From Methanosarcina sp. UBA293 (lineage in GTDB: Archaea > Halobacteriota > Methanosarcinia > Methanosarcinales > Methanosarcinaceae), in contig DALS01000035.1 in NCBI GenBank assembly GCA_002499445.1, forward strand, positions 1 through 52,343: a stretch of DNA of 52,343 nucleotides. The letters run 5' to 3'. The translations under genes and the position numbers were made by a program. The notes under the pieces are model-generated. The model worked only from the letters and a program-made list of their open reading frames with translations. It did no database searches and had not been told where the DNA came from. Positions 26,795 to 36,066 of the stretch are shown piece after piece (within the stretch, counting starts at the first letter, position 1; the number at the start of each line of letters is the position of its first letter).

Positions 26795-28249
26795 TTAAAG
26801 CATAATCACTCTGCTTTTGTTTCCTATACTCAGCTCGATTTCTTCATTCAGGCCATACTTCGCATATGCATCAATTACCTGGATTTCAGAATCGATATCT
26901 AGATCCTCGATTATATATGCCTGTTCTCCCCAGAGAGTTAGCCTGATGCTGCCAGTTTCGTCTTCAAGTTGAAGGCTTGCAACCACATTCTCAGTTCCGT
27001 CTTCTCTTTCAAATTCGCGGAGTTCCCCTATCTCGGAAACCTTCCCCTGAACTGAATAGCTTTCTCCAGGGACAATGTCAGCAATGTCGGTAAACCTTTC
27101 CCTGTACTCGATTTCCTTTTCACTTCTCTGGATTATTCCTCTATTTCCAAGGTTCAGTTCTACTTGCTGGTTGAAAGCATTTTCTCTAGAGTAAGCATGG
27201 AGCACCTCTATGGTCTCATCGAAATCGACTTCATCAAGAAAGCTGGTTTTTTCATCCCAGAGGGTCAGCCTGATTTTACCTGTGGAATCACCAAGAAGAA
27301 GATTTCCTACTCTTCCAGTAGTTCCGTCTTTTTTCTCAAAAGTGCGGATTTCCCCAATATCGAGTACCCTTCCAGAGACGTTTATATCACTCATGTCAGC
27401 CCGGACATCCGTAATCTGAGTAAATTTTTCTTCATATTCAATTTTTTTCTCACTTTTTCGGATTACACTTCGATTTCCCACCTGCAGCTCAATCTTCTGA
27501 GTAAAGGCATTCTCCCGAGCATACGCATTAATCAGCTCCACGGTATCTCCGTACTCGATCTGATTTAAGAATTCAGTTTTGTCGTCCCATAGGGTCACTC
27601 TGAGTGTGCCTGTATCATCCCCGAGCAGCAGATTTCCTACTTTTCCGGAGCTGTCGTCTTTTCGTTGGAAGGTTCTTATCTCCGAAATCTCCAGGACTTT
27701 TCCTGTTAAATTCAGATCCCCCATACCGTCCTTTACATCTTTTATTTTCTGGCTACTTACAGCCACATCGATGTCTTCCTCACTTTTAGCCAGGACACCA
27801 TTATTCCCTATATTGACTTCCACTCCTGAGTATCCCTGCTTCACGTAGCCGCTGATCTGGAAAGTTTGCCCTGCTTCAATTTTTTCAGCCTTTATGAGAT
27901 CTGCCATATTGTCCCAGAGCGTTACCTTAATTTTTCCGGTTTCATCTCCAACAATTATATTTCCGACCCTACCTATAGTCCCATCATTTCGGGTAAATTC
28001 TCTGGTATCAAAAACCGACACAACTTTTGCAACAAAGTTCACTTGTCCGCTGTCCGCTGTAATATTTTCAATCTTCACACTGTCCCGACCTACATCCGAA
28101 AAGCCGAGTTCGTTTGCTACCAGCATGGCAGCCATAGGCTCATCGCAAAGCCCTCCCATACTTTCGACTTTTTTCCGGACACGCTGCAGAAAGTCTTCTT
28201 TACTGATAACCTGGCTGAGCTTCTTGTAAATTGATTCAATATCTGTCAT
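26795..28249 (-). CDS. rpa: Replication protein A (four OB-fold single-strand DNA-binding protein)
   Basis: 484 aa. Four OB folds follow each other, each with a GKV/GRV strand, an R-x-F-x-[RK] loop and a V-x-LWD strand: about 70-115, 170-215, 270-320 and 370-420. The length and four-OB layout match M. acetivorans RPA1, which coats single-stranded DNA during replication and repair. There is no C-terminal zinc finger, as expected for RPA1. The N-terminal 60 residues are a helical extension. It lies beside the second ORB cluster and within 15 kb of cdc6. The two middle folds are most alike, indicating internal duplication. Confidence 0.93.
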   Translation of the reverse strand: MTDIESIYKKLSQVISKEDFLQRVRKKVESMGGLCDEPMAAMLVANELGFSDVGRDSVKIENITADSGQVNFVAKVVSVFDTREFTRNDGTIGRVGNIIVGDETGKIKVTLWDNMADLIKAEKIEAGQTFQISGYVKQGYSGVEVNIGNNGVLAKSEEDIDVAVSSQKIKDVKDGMGDLNLTGKVLEISEIRTFQRKDDSSGKVGNLLLGDDTGTLRVTLWDDKTEFLNQIEYGDTVELINAYARENAFTQKIELQVGNRSVIRKSEKKIEYEEKFTQITDVRADMSDINVSGRVLDIGEIRTFEKKDGTTGRVGNLLLGDSTGKIRLTLWDEKTSFLDEVDFDETIEVLHAYSRENAFNQQVELNLGNRGIIQRSEKEIEYRERFTDIADIVPGESYSVQGKVSEIGELREFEREDGTENVVASLQLEDETGSIRLTLWGEQAYIIEDLDIDSEIQVIDAYAKYGLNEEIELSIGNKSRVIML

Positions 28250-28869
28250 ATTATCCCTTTTGTATAATTGTTATTTCAGTGCTTATTATATGTCCAATCT
28301 CTGTAGCAATATCTAATACCTGCTAGTGATGGTTGCTACTTAAATTCAACTCCGGTGTTATAATGCAAAATCAAAAATTAATTTAAAAGTTAATTTATTA
28401 GAGTATCGATTAGCAGATCTGAGTACATCCTGGGGCGATTTTTAGATGGCGTGTGAATACGATGATAAGAATAATATTTTAGTTTTTGCGCTACGTATGC
28501 AAGGTATTCTACTAAAAATTACCGTATGCTCAATGAAAGTATTAACCATATACGCAATGAAGTATTCCTCAATAAGGTGGAAACAATAATAAGCTACATC
28601 CAATGATATATACTCATATTTTTTGATACTGAGCGTTTTATGCAGGTAAGTAAATCCAGTTTCTCTAAAACGTGACACATGTAGTCTCAATACTCTTCAA
28701 TTCTAACTATTTCTAGTTTTTATTTACAAAATTATCCTACAAAGTTTTCGGTCATTACTTTCAGGTAGGAATCAGCTGAAAAATAGAAATCTCAGCTTCA
28801 CAGCTTTGCCAAAACAAAAACTTAAATCAAATCTTATTTATAGTAAAGTTTCATTATGTACGTGGTACC
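28250..28869. other. Intergenic region between divergent rpa and kptA
   Basis: 620 bases with no convincing gene. A short plus-strand frame near 28470-28600 (NYRMLNESINHIRNEVF) looks vaguely coding but has no good start and was not recognised; it could be the remnant of a lost gene. Promoters for both flanking genes should lie at its ends. Confidence 0.4.
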
Positions 28870-29499
28870 ATGATTCGAAAATGCACTGAGCACGGCTATT
28901 TTAGAGGTGGCAGCTGTCTGCAGTGTAACCGCCCTGGCAGATACCTGCTGGACGACAGCAAGGAGGAAAAGCTTGGCAGATTTGTATCTGGCACTCTTCG
29001 GCATTTCCCAGCGTCTGCAGGAGTTGAAATGGACAGATTTGGCTGGGTTAATCTCAACGCTTTTTGTGACGTTATGAGAAAGCGATACAGTTGGATGAGG
29101 AAGGAATACCTCTACGCTCTTGTAGAATCCGATGAAAAAGGAAGGTATGAGATCCGTGAGTCCAGAATCAGGGCACGTTACGGGCATTCAGTCGACATTG
29201 ACCTTGACTACAGGGAAAGTGATTTTCCATATCTGTATTATGGGGCAAGCCCTGAAGAAGGCGATGTTCTGCTGGAGAATGGAGTTTTCCCGATAAAACA
29301 GAAATACGTCCACCTAAGTACTTCATATGAAAAGGCAGTAGAAGTGGCTCTTATTCATACTGAGAACCCTATCATTCTTCAAATAGATGCCTTTAAAGCT
29401 CAGGAAGATGGGATTTCTCTTAAACTTGCAACAAATGACATTGTTCTTGCGGAAAGGATACCCCCTGAATATCTTTTTGTAATTGAAGATTGGCCTTAA
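28870..29499 (+). CDS. kptA: RNA 2'-phosphotransferase family protein (Tpt1/KptA)
   Basis: 209 aa. Family role: removes the splice-junction 2'-phosphate of RNA using NAD+, giving ADP-ribose 1'',2''-cyclic phosphate. Here an N-terminal zinc-finger-like CTEH...CLQC (5-19) precedes the winged-helix lobe with LRHFP (R44, H45) and RARYGHS (101-107), both conserved. In the ADP-ribosyltransferase lobe the usual LYHGT is LYYGA (122-126). The expected G-x-R-x-G-x-P segment reads ALIHTENP (160-167), without the Arg that completes the known Arg-His-Arg-Arg catalytic set. Activity may therefore be altered. The gene converges with rtcA. Confidence 0.85.
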   Translation: MIRKCTEHGYFRGGSCLQCNRPGRYLLDDSKEEKLGRFVSGTLRHFPASAGVEMDRFGWVNLNAFCDVMRKRYSWMRKEYLYALVESDEKGRYEIRESRIRARYGHSVDIDLDYRESDFPYLYYGASPEEGDVLLENGVFPIKQKYVHLSTSYEKAVEVALIHTENPIILQIDAFKAQEDGISLKLATNDIVLAERIPPEYLFVIEDWP

Positions 29500-29674
29500 A
29501 GATCTCAAGCAAGCTCTTTTTGGGACTTTTCCTTCTTTTGAAAGACTATTTTCTTTTTTATCTTCTTTTCTCTCTTTTGTTTTTATTCTTTCTTATCTTT
29601 TGTTTTACTTTATATTCTTTTCCGTCTTCTCTTTCGTTTATCATTTTTGCTGTATCTAATTTTAATTTCCTCTT
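29500..29674. terminator. T-rich convergent terminator region
   Basis: Between the 3' ends of kptA (+) and rtcA (-), the plus strand is very T-rich (many runs of 4-6 T from 29518 to 29650), fitting termination of kptA. Confidence 0.5.
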
Positions 29675-30670
29675 TCAATCTACAGATACTTCAAAAAGGT
29701 CTTCATTTCCCTCTATCCTGAATTTGACATCAAGAAACTGTTCAGTAACCCAGATATTTGTCGCAGCATGAAGGGAAAGTTCACGGACAGTGTAAGAACT
29801 ATTTCCTGCAAGAGCCATGTATGGGATTAGCTGGTCTGCCAGGTGTGTATCCACAGCGGCTCCTGCTTTAAGTTCTGGAATTATTCCTTTAGCAGCCCGT
29901 TTACCTACTTTTTCTGCGGGAAGCCCTCTTTCCCCAAGCGCACTCCCGCCTATATAGCCTGTCCAGAGGGTTATCCCGCTTCCAGTGGAAAAAGCTTCAA
30001 ATGATTGAGTTTCGATCTGAGAGGGATATCCAGCTTCTATTAGTTTTGCACTGCAAGCCTCAGCCTGGCGTACAGCTACATGAGCCGGAAGATTCGAAGC
30101 ATGGGAAATTCCCTTTATTTCTTCCTCTTCTTTTAAAAAATGAAATCCTCGCAGTCTGCAAGGTTTAAATAAAGCTGAGACCTTTCCCCCTCCTTTTGGA
30201 TAGTAGCCATGTTCCTTCAGAATTATATTTCCTGAATAGCCCAATTGTTTCAGAGCTCTGAACGTCACATGCTGCAGGTAGTGAATTGTTGGAGACCAGG
30301 CCACGTCAGTTCCTCCTCTTACCGTGATTTCGATTTCCTCTTTTGCAAATGGCAGGGCTGGCATAATACACTGGAGGAGCAGGGTTATGCTTCCTGCGGT
30401 TCTAATATCAACATCATATTTACCCCCCCTTATTTCCATTGGAGTAAAAGAAAACTCAGTAGAGCCCGGAAAAAGTCCTGATATCTGAGCTTCGCAGATC
30501 TTGGCTGCAGTTTCCAATGCCTTTAAATGTTGCGGTTTTAGTCCTGGATTTGGCCTGTTTTTCCTGATGCTCGTGACCCTGATCTCTTTTCCGGTAACTG
30601 CAGAAAGAGCAATAGCCGTTCTGACCAGTTGCCCTCCTCCTTCACCGTAAGAGCCGTCGATTTCTAACAT
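29675..30670 (-). CDS. rtcA: RNA 3'-terminal phosphate cyclase
   Basis: 331 aa. It converts RNA 3'-phosphate ends to 2',3'-cyclic phosphates with ATP. The start GSYGEGGGQLVRTA is the family signature; RNRPNPGLKPQHL follows, and HLADQL near residue 270 contains the histidine that is adenylylated. Length and the Gly-rich C-terminal half are normal. GGGGAGAG precedes the ATG. It is 36 bases downstream of the flavoprotein gene on the same strand, so the two may be co-transcribed. A strong ORB-like sequence lies inside it at 30423-30444. Confidence 0.95.
   Translation of the reverse strand: MLEIDGSYGEGGGQLVRTAIALSAVTGKEIRVTSIRKNRPNPGLKPQHLKALETAAKICEAQISGLFPGSTEFSFTPMEIRGGKYDVDIRTAGSITLLLQCIMPALPFAKEEIEITVRGGTDVAWSPTIHYLQHVTFRALKQLGYSGNIILKEHGYYPKGGGKVSALFKPCRLRGFHFLKEEEEIKGISHASNLPAHVAVRQAEACSAKLIEAGYPSQIETQSFEAFSTGSGITLWTGYIGGSALGERGLPAEKVGKRAAKGIIPELKAGAAVDTHLADQLIPYMALAGNSSYTVRELSLHAATNIWVTEQFLDVKFRIEGNEDLFEVSVD
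30423..30444 (-). other. ORB-like sequence inside rtcA
   Basis: On the minus strand it reads CTCCAATGGAAATAAGGGGG plus two more G, matching the mini-ORB consensus closely. It encodes the TPMEIRGG stretch of RtcA, so chance under coding constraint is possible. Its orientation equals that of the 26.4-26.6 kb ORBs. Confidence 0.4.
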
Positions 30671-30706
30671 TTACTCTCCCCAACACTCTTTTGGTTTCAT
30701 TTTACT

Positions 30707-32215
30707 TTATCCCGCTGCCTTTTTTTCCCTTCCTTCTTTTGTTTCTTTTTCTCTTATACTTCGGAAAGCTGCTTTTACAGCTGGCTGGAGGGGGTCCACA
30801 AGCATGGAGACTGGCGGTGCATAGCAGGTTTCTAAGTCAAGGAGATCTCTGATGGTAGCTTTCTTTCGGACGGCAAGAGAAAGAGCATCAATCCTTTCTT
30901 TTATTCCTTCTCCTCCGACAAGTTGAGCACCTACTAGAACCTCGTCTTTGAACAAGAGTTTAATGTACACGTCTTTCCGACCTGGATAATAGGAAGCTCT
31001 TGTACGCCCGCGGGAAAAACCTGTAATGACCTTTATTCCATAATTTTTGGCCTTTCTTGAGGTAATTCCCACTCCACCAAATTGTAAATTCCCTGCCACA
31101 GCTACCCAGGGATCGGCAAGCGGCCCTAGAATGGTATGCTTTCCTGTAATATTGTTGCCGATTATGTCGGCCATATGTCGGGCTGTTGTACCTAGCTGAC
31201 TTAACCTAGCTTCCCCTGTTATAAGGTCTGTTACTTCCACACACTCTCCACCTGCATACACATAGGGAAGGAATTTCTCTCCTGCCTTTACTTGGAGCAT
31301 TTCATTTACAACTATTCCTCCGGCTTTCCCGATTTTGATCCCTGTCTCCAGGGCAAGGGAAATTTCAGGTCTAACCCCGCTTGCAAGAAGCACAAGTTCG
31401 GCAGGAAGCTGCCTGTCCCCTACATGTAGCGTTTTTTCTTTCCAGAGTTCTTCAGGAAAGACCACAGGTTTTCCGAGGAGGATATCAATCCCAGAATCTT
31501 CCAGATATTCCCTTATTATTTCAGCAATGTCAGGGTCCAGTTGCCTGGAAAGCAGGCTTTTGCTTCTGCTTATGAGGATGGTTTTAATTCCCCTTTTCGC
31601 AAGCGCAACTGCACATTCTATTCCTATTGTCCCTGCGCCGATTATGCAGACCTTCTCAATGGTTTCCAGGGCTTTTTCAAAAATCATTCCATCATCAAGA
31701 CTTCTCAGGGTAAAGATACCATAAGGAAGGATATTTGCGCTGCCTGTTCGAGGTATAAAGGGCAGGCTGCCTGTAGCGATCACAAGTTTGTCAAAAGGAT
31801 AAATTCCTTCTCTTGTCCGAACAGCTTTTAAATCCAGATCTATTAAGTTGACGCATTCGTTTAGCCTAACAGCTATCCGGTTTTTTTTGAAAAATTCCTG
31901 AGGCTTTACTATCAGTTTTTCAAAACTTTCAATTTCCCGACTCAAAACAAAAGGGATTCCGCAGTGGCTGTAAGCAGTATGGGAATCTCTTGAAAGTACA
32001 GTAATCTCAAAGTCGCTTTGTCTTCGAATTTTGGTAGCAACTGCCATGCCACAGGCTCCTCCTCCTATAATAACTACTCTCAGAGGACCTTTTTTTTCAG
32101 GAGAAAATGTCGATATTGCTGCCTGAAATTCTCCTTTTACTCCGACGGTCTTCTCGACATCTGTCTTTTGGATATCTTGATCTGTAGCACTTTGTGTACC
32201 AAACTCGTTTCCCAT
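30707..32215 (-). CDS. CoA-disulfide reductase / NADH oxidase-like flavoprotein
   Basis: 502 aa FAD- and NAD(P)H-dependent pyridine nucleotide-disulfide oxidoreductase. FAD-binding VVIIGGGACGMAVA starts near residue 48. YSHCGIPF supplies the single active-site Cys typical of CoA-disulfide reductases and NADH oxidases. IATGSLPFIP and the NAD-binding IIGAGTIGIECA follow, with a C-terminal dimerisation domain. Residues 1-45 are an extra polar extension. Possible roles are reduction of CoA disulfide or polysulfide, or peroxide and oxygen defence. The start ATG follows AAGGAT. It is upstream of rtcA in the same direction. Confidence 0.85.
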   Translation of the reverse strand: MGNEFGTQSATDQDIQKTDVEKTVGVKGEFQAAISTFSPEKKGPLRVVIIGGGACGMAVATKIRRQSDFEITVLSRDSHTAYSHCGIPFVLSREIESFEKLIVKPQEFFKKNRIAVRLNECVNLIDLDLKAVRTREGIYPFDKLVIATGSLPFIPRTGSANILPYGIFTLRSLDDGMIFEKALETIEKVCIIGAGTIGIECAVALAKRGIKTILISRSKSLLSRQLDPDIAEIIREYLEDSGIDILLGKPVVFPEELWKEKTLHVGDRQLPAELVLLASGVRPEISLALETGIKIGKAGGIVVNEMLQVKAGEKFLPYVYAGGECVEVTDLITGEARLSQLGTTARHMADIIGNNITGKHTILGPLADPWVAVAGNLQFGGVGITSRKAKNYGIKVITGFSRGRTRASYYPGRKDVYIKLLFKDEVLVGAQLVGGEGIKERIDALSLAVRKKATIRDLLDLETCYAPPVSMLVDPLQPAVKAAFRSIREKETKEGREKKAAG

Positions 32216-33821
32216 ATCCTTAGTACTTATGCCTCACGCCTATTATAGGTTTTTAAATAGCCTAAAAGCTTTCAGGCAAATGAACTTTCAGGCAAATTAA
32301 TTGAGAATTTTGTGAAATGATTTAATTGGGCCCTAATCGGGTTTTTTTTGAAAAACTGAGTTATTTGAAAATCTGCTTTCTATGTCGAAAAAGGTTCTAG
32401 TATTACTTGCAAAAAGCGCAGAATACTGATGATATCCAGGAGGGGGTCTGAACGAGCGAGTTTGGGAGTGGGGGGTTAGTACATAAAAAAGTTCTATGCC
32501 TCGCCCGTTCAAATTTTTACAAGTCTTTCGTTTTATATATACTTTTCTAAATTTTTCTAGTTTATTATTCTTTTAAAATTTCTAAATCTTTTCACAATCT
32601 CTAAATCTATTTTAGAGTTATCCTAAAATATCTCTTCTGGAGTTGTTTTGAAAAGATATACTTTCAAAACTTCGGGTATGAAGAAGCTATTTAAATGTGA
32701 TAATTTTTTTCAAATAACCATAAAGTTCTTAAAGCCTGCCGGCGTTAAACATATGAACGAAAAATATGTGACGCACAGGTTTACTCATTTGCCGAGAATT
32801 CCTTTAAAGGCGGGCGAGAACGGTCTGTCAGGTCATATTATTGATTAGCAACTTCACAATTCATCATTATTAAATTCGTAAAGATAATCTAATGTAACTA
32901 ATCCACATGCAAATTTAATAAAAATTTCAGATTTAATGTATTATTACCAGGGCTAAAAAATCATTCCATTAAAACTAGAATTCATATAATATCACCCACG
33001 AAGTAAAGTCAAAAAAGTACTTTCAATAAACCTGATAAGCATTTGATTTACCGCTCACCAATTTCACTGTGCAGCTCCTAATTTATGGAATAGGACGTCT
33101 GGCGCATCTTGGCTACTTATATATTCGGATTAATTTGGATTACCCGTTTTTTAGGGGATATTCTTGAACACTAGAGTTATCAGGCTCATTGAAAAATAAA
33201 TACACTTTTTGGCTTCCGGTTCGAGGGTTATCTCAGAGCCACAATAAAGACTTATGTTAGGGCAAAGGCTTTTGGGCAGATAAGGAAAGCCTAGGAACAC
33301 GCAGGTATTATTGTCTGCCCGCTTGAAAATCAGGAGCTTCTCTATCTAAGAAGCCTTAAGTCAGGCTAAACTGATGGACTATTACAGCCTGAAACTTTAC
33401 CAGGCTTTCATAAGGTCAGAGCTTCCACAAGACCAGGTAAGAGCTTCCACAAATGACGTAAGTTCTAGCATTCTGCTGGATCAAGTTTCCTGACATAAGT
33501 ATTTGGATTCTAGGCAGGTTCGGAAACTTTCTTTCCAGCACAGTTGTCATATTATCATAAATTCTTAAATCTGCCTCCTCAAGGGGGTTTATCCCTGGCC
33601 TGGTATGAAATCTGATTTTTACTATTTTTGCATTGTTCAGAGCTTTACGAGTTTTCGGAGACTAGAGTATAGTTTGTATTGTCAGGAAACTCAATAGATT
33701 GTAAGCCAAAAAGCAATCAATATACTTGTTAGGAAAGATTCCTACTAGGAAAGATTCCTACGCGAAGTAATTTTTTAAAACTATCATGATAAACCATTCA
33801 CAATACCTAAGGAGAATTTAC
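32216..33821. other. 1.6-kb region without a clear gene, possible gene remnants
   Basis: No intact gene. G-rich blocks occur at 32441-32480. A 66-codon frame at 32648-32848 (TTG start) is not recognised and lacks support. At 33193-33369 a 58-codon open frame with one internal TAG (33292) reads like protein (FGFRFEGYLRA..., then EHAGIIVCPLENQELLYL) but has no start codon. The phrase AGAGCTTCCACAA is repeated near 33417-33453. The dnaG promoter should lie at the right end. Confidence 0.5.
33193..33369 (+). pseudogene. Possible gene remnant with in-frame TAG
   Basis: Frame of 58 codons between stop codons, interrupted by TAG at 33292-33294. Both parts have an amino-acid mix plausible for a real protein. 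No start, no SD and no family was recognised. A decayed fragment is more likely than a pyrrolysine-containing gene because the frame ends shortly after. Confidence 0.25.
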
Positions 33822-35342
33822 ATGCAAAATGCCGATACTACAAAGTACATCATTCATTCTAAAATTAATGCTGATGGGGTAATTGAACGTCCTGATATCG
33901 TAGGTGCAATTTTCGGGCAAACTGAGGGATTACTCGGGGCTGATCTCGATCTCCGTGATCTGCAAAAAACTGGCAGGATTGGTAGAATCGAGGTAATGGT
34001 TACAGCTAAGGGAGGAAAAACCAAAGGAAATATCTTTGTTCCCTCAAGTCTTGATAAAGTTGAAACTTCAATTCTTGCTGCATCTCTTGAGACAATTGAC
34101 AGAGTAGGACCCTGCAGTGCCAGAATTGAGGTTTTCCAGGTAGAAGACGTAAGAGCTGTAAAGCGCAAGAAGATTATTGAAAGAGCAAAGCTCATCTTTA
34201 CTAAAATGTTCGATGAGTCAGTGCCTGAATCTCAGGAACTGGCTGATGAAGTCAGGCAGTCCGTAAGAATTGATGAACTTACTTACTACGGAAAGTCCAG
34301 AATCCCATGTGGGCCTAACGTATTTAACTCGGATGCCATAATTATTGTCGAGGGGCGAGCTGACATTCTGAACCTGCTCCGCTACGGTATCAAGAATACC
34401 ATCTGTGTAGGTGGAACGAACATTCCCCCTGAGGTTGCAGAGCTCACTAAAAAGAAAACAGTAACGGCTTTTACAGATGGAGATCGTGGAGGAGAACTTA
34501 TAGTACGTGAGCTCCTGCAGGTGGCAGATATCGACTATGTTGCTCGCGCTCCTGATGGAAAAGGTGTAGAAGATCTTGTCCAAAAAGAAGTCATAAGAGC
34601 CCTACGTCGAAAAGTTCCTGTAGAACAGATCATTGAGAAATACGGAATCCAGGAAAGGGAACGCGAAGAAAGTGCCTGGAGAGTGGAGAGAGGCTCTAAA
34701 AGAAAGATAAGGTACCCTGAAATTATTCCTAGGTTTGCTGAGAAGAAGCTTCACAAGCGTATTAAAGTTCACAGGGTCTCTCCAATGTCAGATTTTTACG
34801 GAGAAGAACCCCTGGAAGAAGAAACAAAAGGACCAGAACCTGAAAAAGTTTCAGAAATTGTCCCCGTGATTGCAGAACAAGTTAGAACAAGACCTGTCGC
34901 AAAACCCCATATTTTGGGAAGAGCAGTTCCCGCTGCCACCAGAGTTTCCAGAGAAAAACCTACAGTTGAGAAGGTTTCTGCGGCCGTCAAAGTTCCCGGA
35001 GGCGAGGCGGTTAGGGTTTCTCCTGCTCCAGTAAAGCCGGTTTCCATCTCTCCTGAAGCCGCTAGATTCAGGCCTCATGCCGAAGCTCTAAAAGGAACTT
35101 TAACAGCTCGAATTCTTGACTCCCAGGATAAAGTAATCGAGGAGATTGCAGTCCGAGATCTTGCCAGCAGGCTGAAGACTTATAAAGACAATGTCCAGAG
35201 TGTAATTTTTGATGGTGTAATTACTCAGAGACTCGTTGATATTGCCTCAAGTAATGCAATTAAGAACCTGATTGGTGTAAAGATAGGGAACATCGCTAAG
35301 GTTCCTGCTGATATAGAAGTTTTGACCGCAAGTATGCTTTGA
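33822..35342 (+). CDS. dnaG: Archaeal DnaG-like primase
   Basis: 506 aa from ATG 33822, which follows AAGGAGA by seven bases; an upstream in-frame ATG at 33786 is less likely. The archaeal N-terminal domain (1-165) is followed by a Toprim domain with IIIVEGRAD (E177) and FTDGDRGG (D219, D221), the metal-binding acids. A Pro/Val/Lys-rich linker (about 300-420) leads to a C-terminal domain ending in IEVLTASML. Archaeal DnaG makes primers in vitro and also associates with the RNA exosome, so a role in either process is possible. It lies alone on this strand, behind a 1.6-kb gap. Confidence 0.95.
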   Translation: MQNADTTKYIIHSKINADGVIERPDIVGAIFGQTEGLLGADLDLRDLQKTGRIGRIEVMVTAKGGKTKGNIFVPSSLDKVETSILAASLETIDRVGPCSARIEVFQVEDVRAVKRKKIIERAKLIFTKMFDESVPESQELADEVRQSVRIDELTYYGKSRIPCGPNVFNSDAIIIVEGRADILNLLRYGIKNTICVGGTNIPPEVAELTKKKTVTAFTDGDRGGELIVRELLQVADIDYVARAPDGKGVEDLVQKEVIRALRRKVPVEQIIEKYGIQEREREESAWRVERGSKRKIRYPEIIPRFAEKKLHKRIKVHRVSPMSDFYGEEPLEEETKGPEPEKVSEIVPVIAEQVRTRPVAKPHILGRAVPAATRVSREKPTVEKVSAAVKVPGGEAVRVSPAPVKPVSISPEAARFRPHAEALKGTLTARILDSQDKVIEEIAVRDLASRLKTYKDNVQSVIFDGVITQRLVDIASSNAIKNLIGVKIGNIAKVPADIEVLTASML

Positions 35343-35360
35343 GAGACTTTTAAGTCTCTC
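35341..35360 (+). terminator. Perfect palindrome at the dnaG stop codon
   Basis: GAGAGACTT-TT-AAGTCTCTC starts inside the stop codon of dnaG, forms a nine-pair hairpin and is followed by T-rich DNA from 35375. It probably supports termination or 3'-end protection. Confidence 0.7.
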
Positions 35361-35787
35361 AATTTCACATCTATTTTTTATCTATTTTTTTCTTTTTTCA
35401 AGGCTTCATATTTTTTGTTACTTTTCCTGGTTAAAATGTTTATGTTTTAAAATTTAACTTTGATCTGGGAATCGTTGGCCTGCTTTATTCCAATTTTCCG
35501 AAATCGCTTTTTTATATTTCAATGATCTTCTAAATTTAATTATCTAGTGCGATTAACTTGTGTATGATATTTATATATTAGGACTTGTGAGTCCACCATG
35601 ATTTGGCGTTATTTCACACTAAGGTACAAAACTTCACACTTTCTGCCATAATCCTTCATTATTTATCATATAGATTATATAGAAAACTTTATAATTCAAA
35701 ACTAGGAAATGAGCTTCCTCGGACAATTCTTTTATCCAACTCAAGATAATATTAAATTGATCTTGTAAAATTGTAGGTCTGTTCGCT
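35361..35787. other. Intergenic region, AT-rich
   Basis: No gene. T-runs at 35375-35425 follow dnaG. TTATATATTAGG at about 35571-35582 resembles a TATA element but is 200 bases from the next start. Nothing else was recognised. Confidence 0.35.
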
Positions 35788-36066
35788 ATGCACAAGGAAG
35801 AGCTCATACAACTGCACACATATATGGCCCAAATGAAGAGGTATTTTGAAAGGCACGGGGTAACGCACGAATTCGATGATTACAAGGCTTTATCCATAAG
35901 CCCTGTACACATTCACCGGAGCAAGGCAGATCACAAGCGCGCAATTTTTATTTTAGGAGGCGAGCTTGCGACTCTCATGTCCAGGGATGATCCTATCTTT
36001 GAAGAATCACCAAGTCAGATGAGGGAATCGCTGAATTCTGTCATCAAACTCATCGGTAATAACTGA
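35788..36066 (+). CDS. UPF0058 family protein
   Basis: 92 aa, matching the small archaeal UPF0058 family: MHKEELIQLHTYMAQMKRYFE at the N-terminus, a central SPVHIHRSKADHKRAIF segment and a helical C-terminus. The protein is mostly helical with conserved His residues; no function is established. Its 3' end overlaps the convergent acetyltransferase gene by 17 bases (36050-36066), so each gene's mRNA end is complementary to the other's coding sequence. Confidence 0.88.
   Translation: MHKEELIQLHTYMAQMKRYFERHGVTHEFDDYKALSISPVHIHRSKADHKRAIFILGGELATLMSRDDPIFEESPSQMRESLNSVIKLIGNN

Noticed and set aside
28442..28690. Minus-strand 82-codon frame between rpa and kptA
   Set aside because: Aromatic-rich composition without start signal; likely non-coding.
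29975..29990. CTTCCAGTGGAAAAAG inside rtcA as an ORB
   Set aside because: No G-run follows, and it lies in coding sequence.
32648..32848. 66-codon frame before dnaG
   Set aside because: TTG start, no SD, no recognisable family, and the region looks non-coding.
33221..33300. Possible tRNA or RNase P RNA, suggested by GGTTCGAGG and AGGAAAGCC
   Set aside because: The T-loop word is not in a cloverleaf context and the RNase P core sequence does not match.
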